Assembly (NCBI GenBank): GCA_030848705.1
Contig: CM061240.1
Span: forward strand, 19,487,001-19,551,000
Source: Heracleum sosnowskyi
Lineage: Eukaryota; Streptophyta; Magnoliopsida; Apiales; Apiaceae
Direction of reading: 5' to 3'
DNA: 64,000 nucleotides
Shown: in pieces, positions 58,560 to 64,000 of the stretch
Layout of the letters: the number at the start of each line of letters is the position of its first letter
How positions within the stretch are numbered: position 1 is the stretch's first letter
Program-made: the position numbers and the translations under genes
The notes under the pieces: generated by a model
Told to the model about the DNA's origin: nothing
The model's input: only the letters and a program-made list of their open reading frames with translations
Databases searched by the model: none

Positions 58560-60798
58560 TCCTTATATATAATAAGCGTAAGGAGATCTTATCCAAAACT
58601 TTAGTCGGTCACTGTACTACCAAAAGTATATGATCTGTTGGATTATAAAACTATAAATATTCAAATAGATGAGGACCGTTAGATATAATATTAAAAATTG
58701 TATTTGATTAATAATAGGATAGTATTTAAATACTAAAAGGTGTATTTTGATAATTTAAACCAATTATAAATAGGTTTTCTATATTGAATAGAAATCTTTA
58801 TGTAAAAAATCGTAATTATCTTTTCTCTTTAGTTTATGGATAGTTCCAGTTAGATAATAATTATTAAACCATCATTAAATTAAAGATAATTTTGTTAGCT
58901 TCGCGTGGGCTATAAAATTGTTAAAATCTGTTGTATAAAACTCAAGATAGAGCCCAAACAATAAAGTGATTATCTAAATTTTAATAATTTTTTTTTTAAT
59001 TTAAACCAATTATAAATAGGTTTTCTATATTGAATAGAAATCTTTATGTAAAAAATCGTAATTATCTTTTCTCTTTAGTTTATGGATAGTTCCGGTTAGA
59101 TAATAATTATTAAACCATCATTAAATTAAAGTTAATTTTGTTAGCTTCGCGTGAGCTGTAAAATTGTTAAAATCTATTGTCTAAAACTCAAGATGGATCT
59201 CAAACAGTAAAGTGATTATCTAAATTTTAATAATTTTTTTTATTATTGTAGCACTAATTTAATTTTTCCCTAATTCTTTTAAATTTATAAATTCTATGTT
59301 TATTTCAATAAAATATTAAAATCAATTTAAGAAAAAATTAAAATCGATCTGGTCCGTGTACGACCACTATACGACCAAATTAATTATTATAGTTAGATCT
59401 TAAATAGATCGATGAGAATTGTTAGATCTAATATTAAAAAGTGTATCTGATTAATAACATAATTATATTTAAATGCTAAAAAGTGTATTTTGATAATTTA
59501 AAATTTTTCTATGTAAAAATTCTTAAATATCTTTTCTCTTTAATTTATGTATAGTTCGAGTTAGATAATAATTGTTAAACCAAATAGCAGATAACAATTC
59601 ATATCGATTACAATATTAAAAATTATCAATATAATGCTCATGTATATCATATAACAATGATACATGTGGACCCTGCTTATAAGAGACTTACGAGAACTCA
59701 TGTACATGAATAAATTTAAACATTTTTTTTCTGAAGGAACATAACAACTTGATTAATCCAAATTATAATTATATTATTTTACATATAACAAACATAAAAG
59801 GATAATATCAAAATATTATTAAAATATTGAGGGTTTCATATTCATAAACAATAATTTTGAATATAATACTTAACCATCTTTTCTTTTCGGTTTATGGGTA
59901 GGTCAACTGGTCAAGTTAGATAATAATTATTAAATCATCATTAAATTAAAGATAATTTCGTTAGTTTCACATGGGTTGTAAAATCGTCAAAATTCAATTT
60001 CTTAAAACCCAGGATAGAACCCAAATAGTAAAGTGAGTATCTAAATTTTAATAAATATTTTTTTATAATTGTAGCACCAATTTATTTATTTTTCCACTAA
60101 TTCTTTTAAATATAGAAATTTTATCTTTATTTCAATAAAGTATTAAAATAAATTAAGAACAAATTCAAATCGATAAAAACTATAATAATATGAGAACAAA
60201 ATTTTATATAATCATAATATAATTTTTATTCTGTTAAATAATTTTAAAGTAATAATGTATTTTAAAATTGTATATACACTATAAATAAAACTGAACATTA
60301 AAAGTAAAAACAGTTAGTAAGATACTTATATCAATATGTACTTGATATCCTTATTATATTAAACTCTTTTATATAATAAGAATAATATGGATTTATCCAA
60401 AATTTTGATCGTAACAACCAAATTAAAAAGGACTATTAGATCTTAACTAGATAAATGAAAATCGTTTGATCAAATATTAAAAAAGTGTATTTTATTTATA
60501 ATAGGATTATATTTAAATTCTAAAAAGTGTATTTTGATAATTTAAACCAAATATACCAAATATAAATAAGTTTTCTATATTGAATAAAATTCTCCATGTA
60601 AAACATTCGTGACTTTCTTTTCTCTTCCATGGACAATTCCAGTTAGATAAAAATTGTTAAACCATCTTTTAATTAAAAATAATTTAATTAACTTCACGTG
60701 GGGTGTAAAATCGTCAAAATCTGATTTTTAAAACATAATATAAAGCCCAAATCAGTAAAGTGAGTATTTAAATTCTAATAATGATTATTATGTCATCA
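58560..60798. repeat. AT-rich diverged repeats, including a 242-bp tandem duplication
   Basis: A unit containing CCGTTAGAT, AAAAGTGTATTTTGATAATTTAAACC, TTTCTATATTGAATAGAAAT and TCTTTTCTCTTTAGTTTATGG recurs in diverged form near 58660, 59420, 59880, 60470 and again at 62350. A recent tandem duplication is clear: 58757-58998 and 58999-59240 match with few differences. The recurring unit probably belongs to a family of Helitron-like elements. Confidence 0.7.
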
Positions 60799-60807
60799 TT
60801 ATTTTAA

Positions 60808-61166
60808 GAGAAAATGCCCAAAATACCTACCAAAAAGGGGTGGACTGCCCAAAATACCCACCAGCGGAATGTTCCGCCCAAATACCCGCTGAATACGCAC
60901 GTCAGACATGCGTATTCAATTTTTACAAAGGATGTGCATGTCTGAGATGCGTATTCTTTGTTTTTTCAAAAAGTGTATACGCATGTCTGACATGCGTATT
61001 CCGTAAAACATTTACAAAGAATACGCATGTCTGAGATGCGCATTCTTTGTAAAAACAGTATACGCATGTCTGTATTGCGTATTCCGTGGATATTTAGGGG
61101 GGAGCATCCCGCCGGTGGGTATTTTGGGCAAAAAACTGATTTGGTGGGTATTTTGGGAGCTCACCC
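60808..61166. mobile_element. Mutator-type MITE (359 bp) with internal palindromic units
   Basis: Exact 9-bp target duplications TTATTTTAA lie at 60799-60807 and 61167-61175. The ends are inverted: GAGAAAATGCCCAAAATACC, and reverse-complemented right end GGGTGAGCTCCCAAAATACC. A second inverted block (CCCAAAATACCCACC) lies within each end. The middle consists of about five ~28-bp palindromic units such as ATACGCATGTCTGACATGCG. The 64-codon ORF inside (60840-61034) is not a gene. Confidence 0.92.
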
Positions 61167-61175
61167 TTATTTTAA

Positions 61176-62849
61176 CGCCAATTTAATTACTTTTTTCTAA
61201 CTATTTTAAATTTAGAAATCTATGTTCAAAATTTAAAATCAATCTAAAAAAAATTCAAATCAACAAAGAATATAATAATATGAGGATAAAATTTTATAAA
61301 ATTGTGCATATTTTTTATCCTATTTTATTAAGTTATAGATCATAACTAATCAAATATAATTTATTATTAAATAATAAATTATACACAAATGGTGATTTTG
61401 TTTTATAAGCACTCATAGAGACCTAATTTCATTGTTAGCAGAACTATATTAAAAAAAACCTAACGTTTTTAACCTATTTTGAAATTCGAAACTTTAAAAG
61501 TTCATATTAAAAAAAAAACCATATTTTGAAATTGTAGACTCAGCTACAGAACATACCTAACTTTTTTAACCTATACACCTTGTAAATTATTAAATTCGAA
61601 ACTTTAAAAGTTTGTTAATCAATTAGTATAGTACTTTTCTGAAAAATCGTACTTTACAAAAAATATTATCAAATAACCTATGTCTGAAAGAAAAAAAATG
61701 AAAAAAATCTTAGATCATTCTACATGATAATTTTACTGTTATATGTAACGTTTCTCAACAATTTAATTTGAAAGATCCAACGATTATGGATTGAGTGATC
61801 AAACAAAGCGACCACACTTATAAGAAAGCTTTCATTATTTAGTCTTTAATATAATAACATTGATATTTACGGGATATACTATAAAAAATGAATTTTATAC
61901 AGAATTTTGATTGTCACGGTGTACTACTTTAAAAGAAGAACTATTACAAAAAAATATATATTTTAATTGATAATTTATTTTCTCAAAAGTTCAAAGTTCC
62001 GGCATCATTAACATATTACAAAAAAAAAAGAGTATATTATATTTTAGCAATAAATATTTAAAAAAATTAAAAATTAAAAAATTATAAATATTAAGAAAAA
62101 TTAATGATGTTATCATGGTAGTTTGGTCATAAATACCGCCAAAACATTCTCAACCGTTAGATCCAATTCTTTTAAAAATAGATGATCAAGATTATATCAT
62201 ATAAAAAGAAATTATTATCTAAAAATGATATAAGTTAAAAGATATTATATTAGGATTGGATTTTCCAAAAAGTTAAAACATAAAAATAGTTGTAATTAAA
62301 TAAGGAAACTCATTTCTAACCAAAATAATAAAAATCGTTTAATCTTAAATAGATAGGTGAAAACCGTTAGATTTAAAATTAAAACCTGTATTTGGTTAAT
62401 AAAAGTTATTCTAATAATCTAAACTACATATAAGTTAAGTAGATTTCCTAAATCGAATAGAATTCTCAACATTAAGTTTCGTCACTTTATTCTCTTTTTA
62501 GTTTTAGAATAGTTTTTAATTGAAAAAAAAACTATTTAACCACAACTAAATTAAAGATTATTTTGTGAATTTCATGTGAACCGTAAAATTGGCCTAATCT
62601 AACTTTTATAACTCAATATAAACAAATATTAAATTGAGTGTGTAAAATGTAATAAATATCAAATTTTTAACTATAATTTTTTTTTGGCTAAATCTTTTTA
62701 ACAATAATTTAATCATGTAAACTAATAACTTTTAAATATTAAAATATTCATAAATAAATATAATTATAAATATTAAAAAAACAATCGTGTGTTGCATTGC
62801 AATAAAAATATAATTATAAACAGAATAATTATAAATAAAATTTAAGTAA
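61176..62849. other. AT-rich repeats leading to a Helitron 3' end
   Basis: No gene. Contains diverged copies of the 58560-type repeat (62150-62660) and AAACTTTAAAAGTT-type repeats at 61485-61610. Probably the body of one or more non-autonomous Helitrons whose 5' ends I could not place. Confidence 0.5.
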
Positions 62850-62876
62850 CCGTGCATCGCACGGACTATAAGCTAG
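62850..62876 (+). mobile_element. Helitron 3' terminus
   Basis: Hairpin CCGTGCATCGCACGG (62850-62864) followed by ACTATAAGCTAG, then T. Same design as the end at 45898-45923. It marks the right edge of a plus-strand Helitron. Confidence 0.8.
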
Positions 62877-64000
62877 TACATATAAAGATACATATTATGA
62901 ACAAATTCTCCCATTAATAGAAAATAATTAAAAAACAAAAATAAATACTAAAATTGTATTTCACACCAAAACAAAAGTTTGTATCGTAATACGGAAGTGA
63001 TACTGATTGTGCGCAGATGTAGGTATATATCGTCCCTCTCCAAGGTGGTAAGTGTAGACGAAAAGTTATGGATATTGTCGGATATAAAATGCATAATTTT
63101 AAGGTGGGGCATAACTGTGATTTTTCATTAGATAAGGGTATGTTAATAAATTCGTAAAGAGTTTTTTTTCTTCTCAAAATGCCCTTATATTTGATCATGT
63201 TCTTCTATTATATATAGAAGAGATGGATATATTAATCAAATATATAACATATTATATAATATATTTTATGTAAATAAAGAATTTAAAGATGAAATTGCCA
63301 ATTTTTACTCTTATCTTTTTAATTTTAACTTTATAAAAAGAACTATTTTTTAGTTATGAGTAATATGTATATTTTGATTTATTATATGAGTCCGACCTTC
63401 GATCAGATAATTCGAAATCCAAACAATTATGATAGCGATTGACCTAGAAAAAATTCGACTTCAAAGACGAACCGATTCAAATTTGAAAAAGATTTATAAA
63501 TTCAGATATGAATTTTGGCCAACCGCTTCCCTTTAACAGGCTTACTAGAAAGTGACAACAATTTCAATTACGATAGGAAGATGTTGTAGTCAAATTTAAA
63601 AATTTGGACTTATTTATATTCAAGTTTCATATCAATCACTGATACAAAAAATAATGCTACAAATTTTAAAAGTTGACATAAAATTTTATTCTAATATTGT
63701 TATGTCAATTTTGAAATGATAAATTTTCTAGCATGTATATATATATGAGTTTACAAATTTAAATTAATTATATCTCGTATAATGGTATTTGAGAAATTTT
63801 ACAAAACTTTTTTTTAATTATGTGACTAGAAGAAGGCATTTTGTTAAATTTATTTTGTACTATATCATCAAAGTTTGGGATAATTCCGGTAAAAGTAGTA
63901 GCAACTAAAAAGTTGTGCTCCATAATAATATAATAATAGCTGTGCTCCTTGCAACTCTGAGAGTTTTTGACTAAATTTCTGATTATATTTTGTTTTTCTC
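62877..64000. other. AT-rich DNA to window end, nothing recognised
   Basis: No ORF above about 95 codons and no recognisable domain. The minus-strand ORF at 62914-63198 has no family features. No terminal inverted repeats or tandem arrays seen by eye. Confidence 0.5.

Noticed and set aside
60840..61034. 64-codon ORF
   Set aside because: Falls entirely inside the palindromic MITE and simply translates its repeat units.

Overview
The window is nuclear plant DNA, most likely from a eudicot. The grounds are plant lineages of LTR retrotransposons (SIRE-type copia, Tat-type gypsy with two RNase H domains), initiator-Met tRNA primer-binding sites, Helitron, Mutator, hAT, CACTA and Stowaway-like elements, and an intron-containing small heat-shock gene with a mitochondrial presequence. 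I see only one intact host gene. Everything else I can identify is transposon, tandem repeat or unassigned AT-rich DNA. No family or species is claimed.

Layout. (1) 1-12002: a minus-strand LTR element with very long LTRs (4,870 bp; the left one is cut by the window edge). Its ~2.9-kb core holds only a decayed gypsy integrase, so it resembles a LARD. It sits in the 3' accessory ORF of (2), a minus-strand SIRE-type copia element at 12003-30249. That element has one LTR, a PBS, a full-length gag, and an internal 4,332-bp gag-pol unit present three times in tandem. (3) 30250-32746: unassigned. (4) 32747-45923: a non-autonomous Helitron with a tandemly duplicated 5' module and a Stowaway-like MITE. 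A 10.2-kb minus-strand Tat-lineage gypsy element (34820-45042, target duplication GATAT) is inserted in it, and that element carries a three-exon gene on its antisense strand. (5) 46696-47268: a hAT-type non-autonomous element with an 8-bp target duplication. (6) 47629-48694: the mitochondrial small HSP gene with heat-shock elements, TATA box, one intron and a poly(A) signal. (7) 48966-64000: a CACTA-like MITE, a ~176-bp satellite split by a precisely bounded Helitron, a large tRNA-like palindrome, more Helitron ends, a SINE-like sequence, and two Mutator-type elements with 9-bp target duplications, one of them inside a Stowaway-like remnant.

How the pieces relate. Insertions can be ordered: SIRE before the LARD; Helitron 5' duplication before the MITE; Helitron 3' tandem duplication before the Tat element; satellite before its Helitron. 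The few LTR-LTR differences I counted by eye suggest the LARD is youngest (under 10 in 4.2 kb), then the Tat element (6 in 494 bp).

Most unusual is the triplicated SIRE element. Its gag copies group as (A,B) against C, while its pol copies group as (B,C) against A. Both internal junctions are identical and share a nonsense codon. This fits a two-step origin: one gag-pol joined to a second, diverged gag-pol at a short microhomology, then amplification of the unit spanning that junction. All boundaries, counts and groupings were read by eye without alignment software.
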